A stretch of 51,181 nt of DNA from Micromonospora matsumotoense (GCF_900091525.1 NZ_FMCU01000032.1:2291-53471), one strand, 5' to 3'. Positions 9,276-17,942 are shown, numbered from the stretch's first letter. The notes: generated from the letters alone by a model not told the origin. Translations and numbers: made by a program.

Positions 9276-9491
9276 TCAGCCGTTGCCCTCCATGGCCTTG
9301 ATCAGGCTCTTCGGGCGCATGTCGGTCCAGTTCTTCTCGATGTAGTTCAGGCAGTCCTGTCGACCCGCCTCACCGAAAACCGTTTCCCAGCCAGCGGGGA
9401 CTTCGATGAAGACCGGCCACAATGAATGCTGCCCCTCGTCGTTGACGAGTACCAGATAGTTGGCGTCGGGGTCTTCGAACGGATTCGTCAC
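9276..9491 (-). CDS. MbtH-like protein (NRPS adenylation chaperone)
   Basis: 71-aa MbtH family protein. The hallmark pattern is complete: NDEGQHSLWP, PAGWETVFG, a Cys and YIEKNW, then TDMRPKSL. MbtH proteins bind and activate NRPS A domains. Start is GTG 9491, preceded by GAGGAG about 8 nt upstream. It is the first gene of the unit that continues into kamD-kamE-kamB, with a StrR-like operator 142 nt upstream. Its position links the aminomutase directly to peptide assembly. Confidence 0.97.
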   Translation of the reverse strand: MTNPFEDPDANYLVLVNDEGQHSLWPVFIEVPAGWETVFGEAGRQDCLNYIEKNWTDMRPKSLIKAMEGNG

Positions 9492-9632
9492 TGTGCAGTC
9501 TCCTCTTCACCGCGAACTGATCGCCGAAGCGACAATTCAGGGACGTCGCCGACGACTATGGGCCATCTGCCGAGGCCGATCAATCGTGTGGACGCGTGCG
9601 GGCGAACACCTGGCAGACGCTCCGACGGCGCT

Positions 9633-9661
9633 GTTCAACTGACGAGCAGGGGCAATTGAAC
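9633..9661. promoter_or_regulatory. StrR-like operator, copy B (mbtH/hydrolase intergenic)
   Basis: GTTCAACTG, 11-nt spacer, CAATTGAAC. The left half-site is identical to copy A and the spacer length is the same. It sits centrally in the 305-bp divergent region between mbtH (142 nt away) and the alpha/beta hydrolase (136 nt away). Confidence 0.75.
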
Positions 9662-9796
9662 GACACGGCCCGCCGCAGTCGTGCCCGCCCGCTTGAGTGG
9701 CTCATTACCACGTCCACGGACGTTTCGGCACCGCTGAAAGCGATCGGCATCCAGGAGCCGCATCCCTCTTGCCGTCGTCGTCAGAGAGGAATCAGC

Positions 9797-10705
9797 ATGA
9801 GCAGCAAGCCAGAGGTAACTGTCCGTCAACACATTCGGGATGGCTTCGTTTTCGAGACTCGTTCGGTCGTCGGGCGGGTGTCCGATGCCGTCCCTGTCCT
9901 GCTGGTGGGGGGCGCGTTCCAACGCAAGGAGTCGTGGGGCAGGCTGGAGCAGTTCCTCCTTGAGGCGCGTCCCGTCATCACCGTGGATCTGCCCGGTTCA
10001 GGGTCGGCGGACACCCTGCCCGCCGACTACGACACCGACTTCCTGGTCGACACCCTCCGTCAGGGACTCGACGAACTCGGTGTGACACACGTCGACATGG
10101 CCGTCGGCTCCTACGGGGCGATGATCGGATACCGGATGGCCCAACGTCATCCCGAACTGGTCGGCCACCTCGTCGTCCTGGCCTGTCTGACCTCGATCCC
10201 GGATGCCATCCGTCCTGCGGTCGAACACAGCCTGACGCTGCTGCGGGAACAGCGCATGGAAGAGTTCGCGGCGGCGACGGTGGCGCTGTTCATGTGCCCC
10301 GACACCGACCGGACCGTCGTGCACCGCGTCGGGGTCGACCGGATCCTCAATCGCCGCTTCAGCACCATCACGGCGGACGAGGCCGAGAAGTACGTGCAGA
10401 ACACCCTGCGCCTGATGGCCCGCGATCACCTCGAACCCGAGCCGGCGATCCGGACCCCCTTGCTTGTCGTCACCGGTGAACACGACACGTACACCCCGCC
10501 CGAGATCTCGCGGCGGGTCGCCCGGACCAGCCCGCACGGCGTCTTCGCCCTGATCGCCGACGCGGACCACATGGTTCACCTGGAACGACCGCGCGAAACC
10601 GCCGACCTGTTCCTCGCTCACTTCGAGGAGCGGCCGATCGAGGAGCTGCCGTTCGTCCGGGTCTGCGAGCGGGCCGGCGGTGCGCCGGCCCGGGTAAGCG
10701 CCTGA
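9797..10705 (+). CDS. Alpha/beta hydrolase
   Basis: 302-aa alpha/beta-hydrolase fold. The nucleophile elbow is VGSYG with Ser105 (the usual first Gly is Val). The acid lies in TGEHDTY and the catalytic His in DADHMVH, so the triad looks intact. The frame is open upstream, but ATG 9797 follows AGAGAGGA at ideal spacing. It is divergent from mbtH and shares a StrR-like operator, which suggests a pathway role such as type II thioesterase-like editing, ester cleavage or resistance; none of these can be chosen from sequence. It lacks the typical type II thioesterase GHSMGG motif. Confidence 0.87.
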   Translation: MSSKPEVTVRQHIRDGFVFETRSVVGRVSDAVPVLLVGGAFQRKESWGRLEQFLLEARPVITVDLPGSGSADTLPADYDTDFLVDTLRQGLDELGVTHVDMAVGSYGAMIGYRMAQRHPELVGHLVVLACLTSIPDAIRPAVEHSLTLLREQRMEEFAAATVALFMCPDTDRTVVHRVGVDRILNRRFSTITADEAEKYVQNTLRLMARDHLEPEPAIRTPLLVVTGEHDTYTPPEISRRVARTSPHGVFALIADADHMVHLERPRETADLFLAHFEERPIEELPFVRVCERAGGAPARVSA

Positions 10706-10718
10706 ACGACAGCACGGC

Positions 10719-10736
10719 CCGGCCGGCAAGGGCCGG
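10719..10736. terminator. Short GC hairpin between convergent genes
   Basis: CCGGCC, 6-nt loop, GGCCGG, in the 108-bp gap between the hydrolase stop (10705) and the FkbM methyltransferase stop (10814). It has no T-run and is a modest candidate for a bidirectional terminator. Confidence 0.4.
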
Positions 10737-10813
10737 CGGATGGTCGTTGCCACCTGTCCTACCGGTCCTCGCCGGCTGCCGTCAGTGGGACGTCACCGCC
10801 ACGCCGACCGGCC

Positions 10814-11554
10814 CTACCGAGGCGGCACCCGGAAGACGTAGTTGTTGACGTGATCGTGCACCCGATCGGTCGCGTGCCAGCCGTTGCGCCACGAATACAT
10901 GGTGTACCCACGCTCGCGCAACCACTTCACGATGTCGTCCGGTCCGTACTCGTACCGGGCCGTGTGCCGTTCCTCAATCTCCATGTACATCTTCGGCAGG
11001 TACTTCTCGACGGTCTGCACACCGCCGTGAAGCACGTGCAGCTCGCCACCCTCGACGTCGATCTTGAGAAAATCGAGCCTGGTGAGACCGACTTTCTCCG
11101 CCAGGCCGTCGAGCGTGAGCACGTCGACCATGACGTCGGCGTGGTGGGTGAACTCGTCGTTGGAGCCGACGCCCTGCGAGTGCCAGTCCAGGAATGAGCG
11201 GCTCGTCGCCGCCCCGCCTGGGCCGAAGGGCACCCGCATCGCCATCCGGCCCGGCTCGGCACCCAACGCGATCGGATGATAACGCACATTGGGCCGCTCC
11301 TTGGCGGCCAAGACCCGGGTCCACAGCGGGTGCGAGAACGACAGCGGTTCCACACTGTGCACCAGCCCGCTGGGGCCGACGAGGTGGGAGAGCGCCTGCG
11401 TGTAGACGCCCGCGGCGGACCCGACGTCGACGCATACGTCACCGCGCTTGACAAGCGTACGCATGGTCGGCAGCTCATTGTCCAGGAAGCGCGTGTGACG
11501 GGCAACCAGGTTGGTCAGGGCGTGGGTGAGGGCCGGTCGGTTGAGGCCGGGCAT
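10814..11554 (-). CDS. FkbM-family SAM-dependent methyltransferase
   Basis: 246 aa from the chosen start. SAM motif I is VDVGSAAGVYT; the FkbM signature FLKIDVEGGELHVLHGG follows; the C-terminal domain is complete. FkbM-type enzymes O-methylate sugars, polyketides or peptides. The frame is open up to 11710, but ATG 11554 has GGAG 6 nt upstream and starts just before the family core. The extension would also have to run through the 9-bp hairpin at 11628-11649, so I prefer the shorter form. Membership of the NRPS pathway is uncertain: no StrR-like site precedes it. Confidence 0.85.
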   Translation of the reverse strand: MPGLNRPALTHALTNLVARHTRFLDNELPTMRTLVKRGDVCVDVGSAAGVYTQALSHLVGPSGLVHSVEPLSFSHPLWTRVLAAKERPNVRYHPIALGAEPGRMAMRVPFGPGGAATSRSFLDWHSQGVGSNDEFTHHADVMVDVLTLDGLAEKVGLTRLDFLKIDVEGGELHVLHGGVQTVEKYLPKMYMEIEERHTARYEYGPDDIVKWLRERGYTMYSWRNGWHATDRVHDHVNNYVFRVPPR

Positions 11555-11627
11555 CCAGTTCTCCGCAACATTCAGGGGTCGTGAGATCACGCACGACACT
11601 AGACAATCGTCTACCGGAGCGGCACCC

Positions 11628-11649
11628 CCCGGGGGCTTACGCCCCCGGG
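11628..11649. promoter_or_regulatory. Perfect 9-bp GC hairpin upstream of the FkbM gene
   Basis: CCCGGGGGC, loop TTAC, GCCCCCGGG. It lies 75-95 nt upstream of the preferred FkbM start. It could end transcription arriving from the right, attenuate the methyltransferase, or be a regulator site. The sequence does not decide between these. Confidence 0.45.
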
Positions 11650-11879
11650 TGACATCTCCGCGAGGGTATTCATCACCGGGTGGATGCCCAGACCATCGGT
11701 CGTACGGCACTGTCAGCGGGTGACTTCCACCCTCCCGTAGAAATCTTCGCGGCCGCCTTTCGTCCGCCCGGGAACCGCCACCGCGGACCCGGCCGCCGGG
11801 AAGGCCGCCCGCCCCGAACTGCTGGCCCTACTCCGGCAGTCCACCCCAACGCGCCCGGTGTCCACCGACCGGGGTGGCC

Positions 11880-12500
11880 GCTGTCCCGGCCCAACCCGGT
11901 GGCGGTGCGCCGCTTCTTCTCCGATCTCGTCCCCGCCGAGGGTGCGGAGCTCGCCCGCCGCCACCTCGATGTCGTCGGGCAGCTCGAGGGTGCGCCACCG
12001 GCACTGCGATACGCCGCGAACCGTCAACAGATGCACCTCGGGCCGTACCGTTCGTGGGAGGGGCAGTACCTGTTGTTCGACGAGGACGCCGGCCGGATAG
12101 CTGTAGTGTACGGCGACCCGTGCCATGCCGACCGGATCGCCGTGCTGGTGCCGGGCGCCAACACTCGGGTCGGTCGACTTCCGCCGGGGCCTGGGCGGGC
12201 GGGCACACCGGGCACCGGCGGGGCAGGCCGGCAACCTGCACCGAGCCGCCGTCGCCGCTGCTGAGGGCCGGAACGCCCGGATCGCCGTGATCGCCTGGCT
12301 GGGCTACCGGCCGCCCGGCGGCGTCGGTCTGGCCGCCACCCGACAACGGCTGGCCACGCTCGGCGCCGTCGAGCTGCTGCACGTCGTCGACGGTCTGGCC
12401 GTCGTCCGCCCTCGGGCGGCGATCACCGTTGGCCGGTCACGACCACTACCTGGCCGAAGGCACCGCCTCGCTGGCGCACCTGGCGGCCGGGGTCGGCGGG
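11880..12500 (+). pseudogene. Broken copy of the DUF1023 alpha/beta hydrolase at 14584
   Basis: Similarity to the intact protein runs through three reading frames. The first frame matches through GQYLLFDEDAG and HADRIAVLVPGA. Near 12165 it shifts into a frame with FRRGLGG and IAVIAWLGYRPP, through VVRPRAAIT. There, about 95 residues including the nucleophile segment (GYSYGS in the intact copy) are missing, and a third frame resumes with GHDHYLAEGT, the match to DHDHYLAVGT. With one or more frameshifts and the catalytic serine deleted, it cannot encode an active hydrolase. It is convergent with the response regulator. Boundaries are approximate. Confidence 0.82.
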
Positions 12501-12515
12501 GTCGGCGGCAGCGCC

Positions 12516-13181
12516 TCAGCGGGACGTGGAGACCAACCCCATCTCGTAGGCAATGATCACCAGCTGCACCCTGTCGCGGGCGTCGAGCTTCGTCAAGAGT
12601 CGGCCGACATGCGCCTTGGCGGTGGCCACACTGATCCACAACTCGCTGGCGATCTCGCTGTTGGCCTTACCCTGACCGATCAACGTCAGCACCTCGCGCT
12701 CCCGCTCGGTGATGATGTCGGCGCTGCGGCTCGGAACGGGCGGCGGGGCGGACTGCGGACCCCGGACGAACTGCTCGATCAGCAGCCGGGTCGCCCGCGG
12801 CGCCATCAGGCCCTCACCGGCGGCGATCACCCGGATGGCACTGAGAATCTCGTCCAGTCCGGTGTCCTTGACCAGGAAGCCGCTGGCACCGGCGCGCAGC
12901 GCGGCGTACACGTACTCGTCGTCGTCGAACGTGGTGAGGATCAGTACCCGGGGAGCGTCGGGGCCGGCCATCACGCGCCGGGTCGCCTCGATGCCATCCA
13001 TGCCCGGCATCCGGATGTCCATCACCACCACGTCCGGCCGCGTCTGGCTCACCACGGCGACCGCCTCGTCGCCGGTGCCGGCCTCCCCCACAGTCGTCAG
13101 GTCGCCGCTGTCGACGATGAGGATCCGTAACGCGCTCCGGATCAACGGCTGATCGTCGACCAGCACCACGCGGACGGTCAT
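12516..13181 (-). CDS. NarL/LuxR-family response regulator
   Basis: 221 aa. Receiver domain with acidic pocket D9/D10, phosphorylation site Asp55 (VVVMDIRMPG) and the conserved Lys in FLVKDT. The C-terminal LuxR-type HTH is TEREREVLTLIGQGKANSEIA. Its ATG overlaps the kinase stop (ATGA), so the pair is translationally coupled. Likely targets include the divergent DUF1023-acyltransferase genes, whose shared intergenic region holds a dyad at 14448-14469. Confidence 0.95.
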   Translation of the reverse strand: MTVRVVLVDDQPLIRSALRILIVDSGDLTTVGEAGTGDEAVAVVSQTRPDVVVMDIRMPGMDGIEATRRVMAGPDAPRVLILTTFDDDEYVYAALRAGASGFLVKDTGLDEILSAIRVIAAGEGLMAPRATRLLIEQFVRGPQSAPPPVPSRSADIITEREREVLTLIGQGKANSEIASELWISVATAKAHVGRLLTKLDARDRVQLVIIAYEMGLVSTSR

Positions 13182-14368
13182 CGGACGGGAACCAGTGGAA
13201 TCCGGGCCTCCACCCGGAACCCACCTTCGGGGCGAGGGCCGGCATCGAACTCCCCGCCGAGCAGGCTGACCCGTTCCCGCATCCCGACGATGCCGAAGCC
13301 GGTGCCCGTGCCGGCCGCGCCGCGGCCATCATCGATCACCTGGATGGACAACTCGTCCGGTCGCCGGTCGACGACGACCTCGCAATGCCGTGCATCGGCG
13401 TGCCGTACCACGTTGGTCACCGCTTCCTGAATAATCCGATACGCGGACAGGTCGATGTCCGACGGCAGGGGTGAATCTGCGCCGCGCGACCGGACCTCCA
13501 CCTGCACGCCGAGGGCCCGGGACCGCTCGGCCAACTGGTCGAGGTCGCTCAGGCGCGGCGCCGGATCCAGTGGTGCAGAGCCGGAACTCAGGTCGGCACG
13601 ACGCAATGAACCGAGCATCCGGCGCAGACTCGCCAGCGTCTCCCGGCCAGTCTGCTCGATCTCGGTCAGCGCGTTGCGGGCCTCCTCCGGCTGGGTGTCG
13701 AACACCCGTCGAGCCATGCCGGCCTGCATCGCGACCACCCCCACACAGTGCGCGACCACGTCGTGCAACTCCCGGGCGATCCGTAGCCGTTCGGCCTGTA
13801 CCGCGCTCGCCGCGGCCTCGACCCGCTGCGCCTCGGCGAACAACCGGCGCTGCCGCGCCGAGTTGCCGACCATCCAGGCGACCGTCACGGCGAGGAGATT
13901 CTGTGTCACCCGCTCGTTGAGGTCCGCCGGACTGATCTGCAACGCGACCGCTACCGTCAGCTGCACGACCAGCACGAAGGCCGCGGTGGCCACCGAGATC
14001 CGCGGTTTCCGGAGAGCCGCGACATAACCGACCGCGACGTCCAGCGCGGCGGTCTGGATGGTGCGTAGCACGCTGTGGAACTGCGCGTCGTAGATCACCG
14101 CCGAGGACGTCAACAGCTCCACCAACGCCACGTCGAGCAACATCACCACCAGCGCGGCGAACGGGCGGCGACGCAGCCCGACGACCGGCAGCGCCATCAG
14201 CAGGCTGGGCACGATGAAGCGGAGGCCAAGGGGCCAGTTCGCCGGATTGCCGGTTCTCACCCAGAGAAACAGCAGCAGGGGTGAGAGGGCGAAGCTGCCC
14301 CAGACGAGCCAGGAAGGGGACTGCCCCAAGACCCTTCTGGGCAGCTGAGCAGGGGCAACGACCGACAT
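13178..14368 (-). CDS. NarL-type sensor histidine kinase (HisKA_3)
   Basis: 396 aa. N-terminal half with about five hydrophobic membrane segments and little extracytoplasmic sequence, suggesting an intramembrane-sensing kinase. A dimerisation/phosphoacceptor box follows, RELHDVVAHCVGV with His202, then an ATPase domain with EAVTNVVRHA (N box), DDGRG (G1) and GFGIVGMRERV. It partners with the overlapping response regulator. Signal is unknown. Confidence 0.94.
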   Translation of the reverse strand: MSVVAPAQLPRRVLGQSPSWLVWGSFALSPLLLFLWVRTGNPANWPLGLRFIVPSLLMALPVVGLRRRPFAALVVMLLDVALVELLTSSAVIYDAQFHSVLRTIQTAALDVAVGYVAALRKPRISVATAAFVLVVQLTVAVALQISPADLNERVTQNLLAVTVAWMVGNSARQRRLFAEAQRVEAAASAVQAERLRIARELHDVVAHCVGVVAMQAGMARRVFDTQPEEARNALTEIEQTGRETLASLRRMLGSLRRADLSSGSAPLDPAPRLSDLDQLAERSRALGVQVEVRSRGADSPLPSDIDLSAYRIIQEAVTNVVRHADARHCEVVVDRRPDELSIQVIDDGRGAAGTGTGFGIVGMRERVSLLGGEFDAGPRPEGGFRVEARIPLVPVR

Positions 14369-14447
14369 GGGCCGATCCTATCCGGCCCCGTCAGCCGTCA
14401 TCATCAGTCCGCGGACCTAAGCCAGTGGTCTAACCCGGGCACCTCAG

Positions 14448-14469
14448 TGTCATCGACGGACCGATGACA
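14448..14469. promoter_or_regulatory. Dyad operator candidate between kinase and DUF1023 genes
   Basis: Perfect inverted repeat TGTCATCG, 6-nt spacer, CGATGACA, in the 215-bp divergent region (kinase start 14368, hydrolase start 14584). Its size and symmetry suit a dimeric NarL-type regulator, so autoregulation by the neighbouring two-component system is the simplest reading. Confidence 0.6.
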
Positions 14470-14583
14470 ATCACTGCCCATCTTTGACACCGTCAGAGGT
14501 ATGCACCGACTTGTCGACCAGTCCGGCGTGAATACCGCAGGTCTCGTCACCGACGTCCGGAACGGCACCGACCGGAGACAACG

Positions 14584-15672
14584 GTGACCCGTCCTGTTCC
14601 CCGCCGCTGGCGCAGGAGCCTGCTCACCTGGCTGACCGGCGTCCTGATATCTCTCGCACCGACCGCCGCCAACCTGCTTCCACCGTCCGGCGCCGTGCGG
14701 GTGACCCCGCCGGTGGGCGCCGCAGCCTGGCTCGCCGATCCCCGACACCTGCCCGACCCGACGCGTGCCGAGCCGGCCGAGATCCGGGCGTTCCTCGCCA
14801 CCCTCGATGCCGAGGAGCAGCGTGGACTGGCGGCCTCGTACCCGGGTGTGGTCGGAAATCTGGACGGCGCTCCGCCGGGTTTGCGGTACGAGGCGAACCG
14901 GCGGGCGATGGCGCTGGCGGGTCCGCCGTACGGGGACCGGGCCGGACAGTACCTCCTGTTCGACCCCCGAGGGCAGGGCCAGGTCGCGCAGGTCTTCGGC
15001 GACCTCGACCACGCGGATCGAATCGCCGTCCTGGTGCCCGGGGCCGGCAACCGAGCTGGCAACTTCTGGCGTGGCGTCGGCGGCAAACCCGCCCGGTCCC
15101 CCTCGACGCAGGGCCAGGACCTGTACCACTCCGCGCATGGCTACCAGGTACCGGCGGAGAGCTTCGCGGTCGTGGTCTGGCTGGGATACGACGCCCCGGA
15201 CGGGGTGGACCTCTCCGCCGCGCGTGAGGATCTGGCCGAGACCGGAGCGGCCGCCCTGGAGCGCTTCGTAGCCGGCTTGACCCTGCTCCGTCCGCAAGCC
15301 ACGATCGCCCTGCTCGGCTACAGCTACGGATCGACGGTGATCGGCCTCGCAGCGCACCGGCTGCCGGTCCAGGTGACCGACATAGCGGCCTTCGGCAGCC
15401 CGGGCATGGGGGTGGACAGGGCAACGGATCTGGGTACCGAGGCACGCGTCTGGGCCGCGCTCTCCCCGCGCGACAACATGCGCTGGGTGCCGGGTGCCCG
15501 CCTGCGCGGCCTCGGCCACGGCACCCAGCCGGCCACACCGGGATTCGGGGCCAGTATCTTCCCCGCCGACGACGTTCCGGACCACGACCACTACCTGGCG
15601 GTGGGAACGCGGTCGCAGGCCAGCCTCACCTCGATCGCACTGCTCGGCACCGACGCACGGGAGACACCATGA
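14584..15672 (+). CDS. DUF1023 alpha/beta hydrolase, membrane-anchored or secreted
   Basis: 362 aa from a GTG start with GGAG upstream. N-terminal basic residues and a hydrophobic stretch (about 12-32) look like a signal peptide or anchor. The C-terminal catalytic region has nucleophile Ser247 in GYSYGS and a late DHDHY (about 334-338) that likely holds the catalytic His. DUF1023 proteins are abundant in actinobacteria and mostly uncharacterised. Its stop overlaps the start of the acyltransferase (ATGA), so the two are coupled. A broken paralogue lies at 11880 on the other side of the two-component system. Confidence 0.86.
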   Translation: MTRPVPRRWRRSLLTWLTGVLISLAPTAANLLPPSGAVRVTPPVGAAAWLADPRHLPDPTRAEPAEIRAFLATLDAEEQRGLAASYPGVVGNLDGAPPGLRYEANRRAMALAGPPYGDRAGQYLLFDPRGQGQVAQVFGDLDHADRIAVLVPGAGNRAGNFWRGVGGKPARSPSTQGQDLYHSAHGYQVPAESFAVVVWLGYDAPDGVDLSAAREDLAETGAAALERFVAGLTLLRPQATIALLGYSYGSTVIGLAAHRLPVQVTDIAAFGSPGMGVDRATDLGTEARVWAALSPRDNMRWVPGARLRGLGHGTQPATPGFGASIFPADDVPDHDHYLAVGTRSQASLTSIALLGTDARETP

Positions 15673-16937
15673 CCGATACCTGTAGACGGCCCATCCCGGG
15701 TGTGGCACCTGAGCGGACAGACGGAACGTCGACACCGGCCCATCGAGACCATACGGTGGACGCGCTGCGGGCTGTCGCCATCCTGGGCGTGGTGCTCGGG
15801 CACTGGATGGTCTCCGCGATCGTCAGTGATCCCTACCTGCCGTCGACGCTGCACGGCGAGAGCCCGTTGTCGTACATCCCGCAGTTCGCGCCGGCGAGCT
15901 GGTTCCTGCAGACCCTCGGGCTGTTCTTCTTCGCCGGCGGTTACGCGGCCGCCCGGTCGCGGCGGCGGGCGAAGGCGGACCCGACCCGCACGCGGGAGGG
16001 CCACCGGGCCCGCTGGGCGCGGGTGCCACGGCTGGGCGCGCGGTACCACCGGCTGGTCCGGCCGCTGCTGCTGTTCGCCGCGGTGTGGGTGCCGGCTCTG
16101 CTGCTCCTGGACGCCATCGACGCACCCGCGAGAACCCAGCACGTCGTCACGTCGCTCGTCACCCATCCCCTGTGGTTCCTGCCGGTGTACCTCGCGCTGG
16201 TGGCGCTCACCACGCCGTTGATCAAGCTCGTGGCCCGGTGGGGGCTGTGGTCGATCCTGCCGGCGATCTGCGTCGTCGGGATCACCGACGGGTTGCGCGC
16301 CAACGGTCTGCCGCTCGGGTGGAAGATCGCGGTCACCGTGATCGGCTGGTCGGTGCCCTATCTGCTGGGTATCGCGATGGCCGAGAACCGACTGCCCCGG
16401 TATGCGGGCGCGGGCCTGCTGGCCCTCGGCGGCACGGCCGGGGCGCTTCTGGTGCTCGTGGTCGGGTATCCGGCCAGCGCCGTCGGCGTTCCCGGAGACC
16501 GGTGGTCCAATCTCGACCCGCCGTCGCTCTTCACAGTGTCACTGGCGTTCGCCCAACTCGGGGTATTCCTCCTCCTGCGGGCGAGGCTGGCCGGACCGCT
16601 GCGTCGCCCCCGGCTGGCGAGGACGGTCACCCTGCTGAACCGGACTGCGATGGAGTTGTTCTGCTGGCACCAGACCGCGATGTTGCTGGTGGTCTTCGCC
16701 GGCCTGCTCGTGGGCCGGCATCTGCCCGGTCTGCTCGACACACCCGACGGCCGGTGGCTGCTGCACCGCCTGGTGTGGGTGCCGCTGTTCCTGCTGACCC
16801 TGGCCGGCCTGGTGGCGGTCTTCCACCGGGCTTCGCCGCGGCACCCGCCGACCGGGGAGGTCGGACGAGCTGGACGCGTCGGCGACGACACCGAGACCTC
16901 GACAGAACGGGGAGCCCTTCCCTCCAGGGGAGCATGA
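15669..16937 (+). CDS. Acyltransferase-3 family integral membrane protein
   Basis: 422 aa with about ten hydrophobic segments. The N-terminus has the family pattern DALRAVAILGVVLGHW, with the conserved Arg and the His in GHW, then GLFFFAGGY. Acyltransferase-3 proteins transfer acetyl or other acyl groups to exported glycans, lipids or antibiotics. It is coupled to the DUF1023 hydrolase: one protein could add and the other remove an ester, but that is inference. The C-terminal 40 residues are hydrophilic and low in complexity. Confidence 0.88.
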   Translation: MTDTCRRPIPGVAPERTDGTSTPAHRDHTVDALRAVAILGVVLGHWMVSAIVSDPYLPSTLHGESPLSYIPQFAPASWFLQTLGLFFFAGGYAAARSRRRAKADPTRTREGHRARWARVPRLGARYHRLVRPLLLFAAVWVPALLLLDAIDAPARTQHVVTSLVTHPLWFLPVYLALVALTTPLIKLVARWGLWSILPAICVVGITDGLRANGLPLGWKIAVTVIGWSVPYLLGIAMAENRLPRYAGAGLLALGGTAGALLVLVVGYPASAVGVPGDRWSNLDPPSLFTVSLAFAQLGVFLLLRARLAGPLRRPRLARTVTLLNRTAMELFCWHQTAMLLVVFAGLLVGRHLPGLLDTPDGRWLLHRLVWVPLFLLTLAGLVAVFHRASPRHPPTGEVGRAGRVGDDTETSTERGALPSRGA

Positions 16938-17410
16938 GCGCGCGTTGCCCGGTGGCGGCCGGCGCGGATAGCGGGAACGATCGCGGGCTCGGTGACGGCC
17001 CTCGATGCGCGTACCGCTGTCGTACAACCGGGGTGGTCCGCAGTTGGACACGTCCGTGCGGCGGCCCCGCCGGACCGATCGGCGGGCGGCGCCATTGCCC
17101 CCGCGATGGCATTCGCGCGTGTTCCGTCGCAGACGGGTTCGGTTCGCCGGCGTAAGATGATCGCGCCATGCTTCGCCGCGTGATCCCCGACCATCGGGTT
17201 CCCGGGCGTGGTGGAAGTGGTGAATCCTGACCACATGGGGAGGGCAGTGGGAGATCGTCATCCTGGGGCCAGGGAATAGGCCCCCGACAAGCCCGGGCAA
17301 TGGCGTCGGGTCCGCCCGTCGGGAGATGCTGGGTAATAGTGCGGAAGTCCGTGGGAATGGACGCGTGTTCAGATACGGGATTTGGACAGGGCGTCACGTA
17401 GTGCGTCACC
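16938..17410. other. Intergenic region without a convincing gene
   Basis: About 470 bp between the acyltransferase and the cold-shock gene leader. It contains a small hairpin (GGGGCC 17265-17270, GGCCCC 17279-17284). No frame with recognisable protein and no tRNA was seen. Confidence 0.5.
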
Positions 17411-17458
17411 GAAGGACCCGTAGGTCCTTCACCGCCAACCGGTTCACCTGCGTGAACC
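17411..17458 (+). promoter_or_regulatory. Two consecutive hairpins in the cold-shock gene leader
   Basis: Hairpin 1: GAAGGACC, loop CGTA, GGTCCTTC (17411-17430). Hairpin 2: GGTTCAC, loop CTGC, GTGAACC (17441-17458). Both are perfect with 4-nt loops, 10 nt apart, 56 nt before the start codon. Cold-shock mRNAs often have structured leaders; function here is inference. Confidence 0.5.
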
Positions 17459-17513
17459 CGGATGGCAACCTTGTCGGTAGGCGTTCAGGCGTTTGAGCAT
17501 ACGTGGTGGTGTG

Positions 17514-17942
17514 ATGTCTTCTGTGGGTAAGATCATCCGATTCGATGATGTGCGTGGTTATGGGTTCATCGCCCCGACGGGCGGCGGTGAGGACGTCTTC
17601 TTCCATGCCAACGACTTCGGCGAGCAACGCCAACTGGTGCGGATCGGCCTGCCGATCGAGTATGACGCCGTAGATGGCGACCGCGGACTGCGCGCCCGGT
17701 CGGTCCGAGTTCTGGAAACGGCCGAGACACCGCCCGCGTCGCCCCATGGAGACGAGATCCGACCTCGGGTCCGCACGGACGGCGACGAAGAGATGTGCGA
17801 CGTTCTCGCATCCGCCGAGTTCGTCGGGGCCGTGACCGAGATGCTCCTGCAGTGCGCGCCGTCGTTGACCGGCTCCCAGATCATCGAGGTACGCAAGAGG
17901 TTCATCGAGTTCAGCCGCTCCCACGGTTGGGTGGACGGCTGA
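17514..17942 (+). CDS. Cold-shock-domain protein with a C-terminal extension
   Basis: 142 aa. An N-terminal cold-shock domain (about 1-70) shows the RNP motifs as GYGFIAP and DVFFH. About 70 further residues follow, with a helical tail (EFVGAVTEMLL, IIEVRKRFIEFSRSHGW), so the protein is twice the length of a CspA. I use ATG 17514; an in-frame TTG at 17493 and GTG at 17511 are alternatives. Cold-shock domains bind single-stranded RNA or DNA. A strong hairpin follows the stop. Confidence 0.88.
   Translation: MSSVGKIIRFDDVRGYGFIAPTGGGEDVFFHANDFGEQRQLVRIGLPIEYDAVDGDRGLRARSVRVLETAETPPASPHGDEIRPRVRTDGDEEMCDVLASAEFVGAVTEMLLQCAPSLTGSQIIEVRKRFIEFSRSHGWVDG

Noticed and set aside
17215..17300. GGTGAATCC and nearby stems reminiscent of a ydaO (cyclic di-AMP) riboswitch
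   Set aside because: Only a short string matches, the other conserved parts are not visible, and the downstream gene is not a usual target. An Rfam/Infernal scan would decide.
10814..17942. Treating all genes between the hydrolase and NRPS2 as pathway genes
   Set aside because: None has a StrR-like site, and the two-component, DUF1023, acyltransferase and cold-shock genes have their own regulation signals; membership is unproven.
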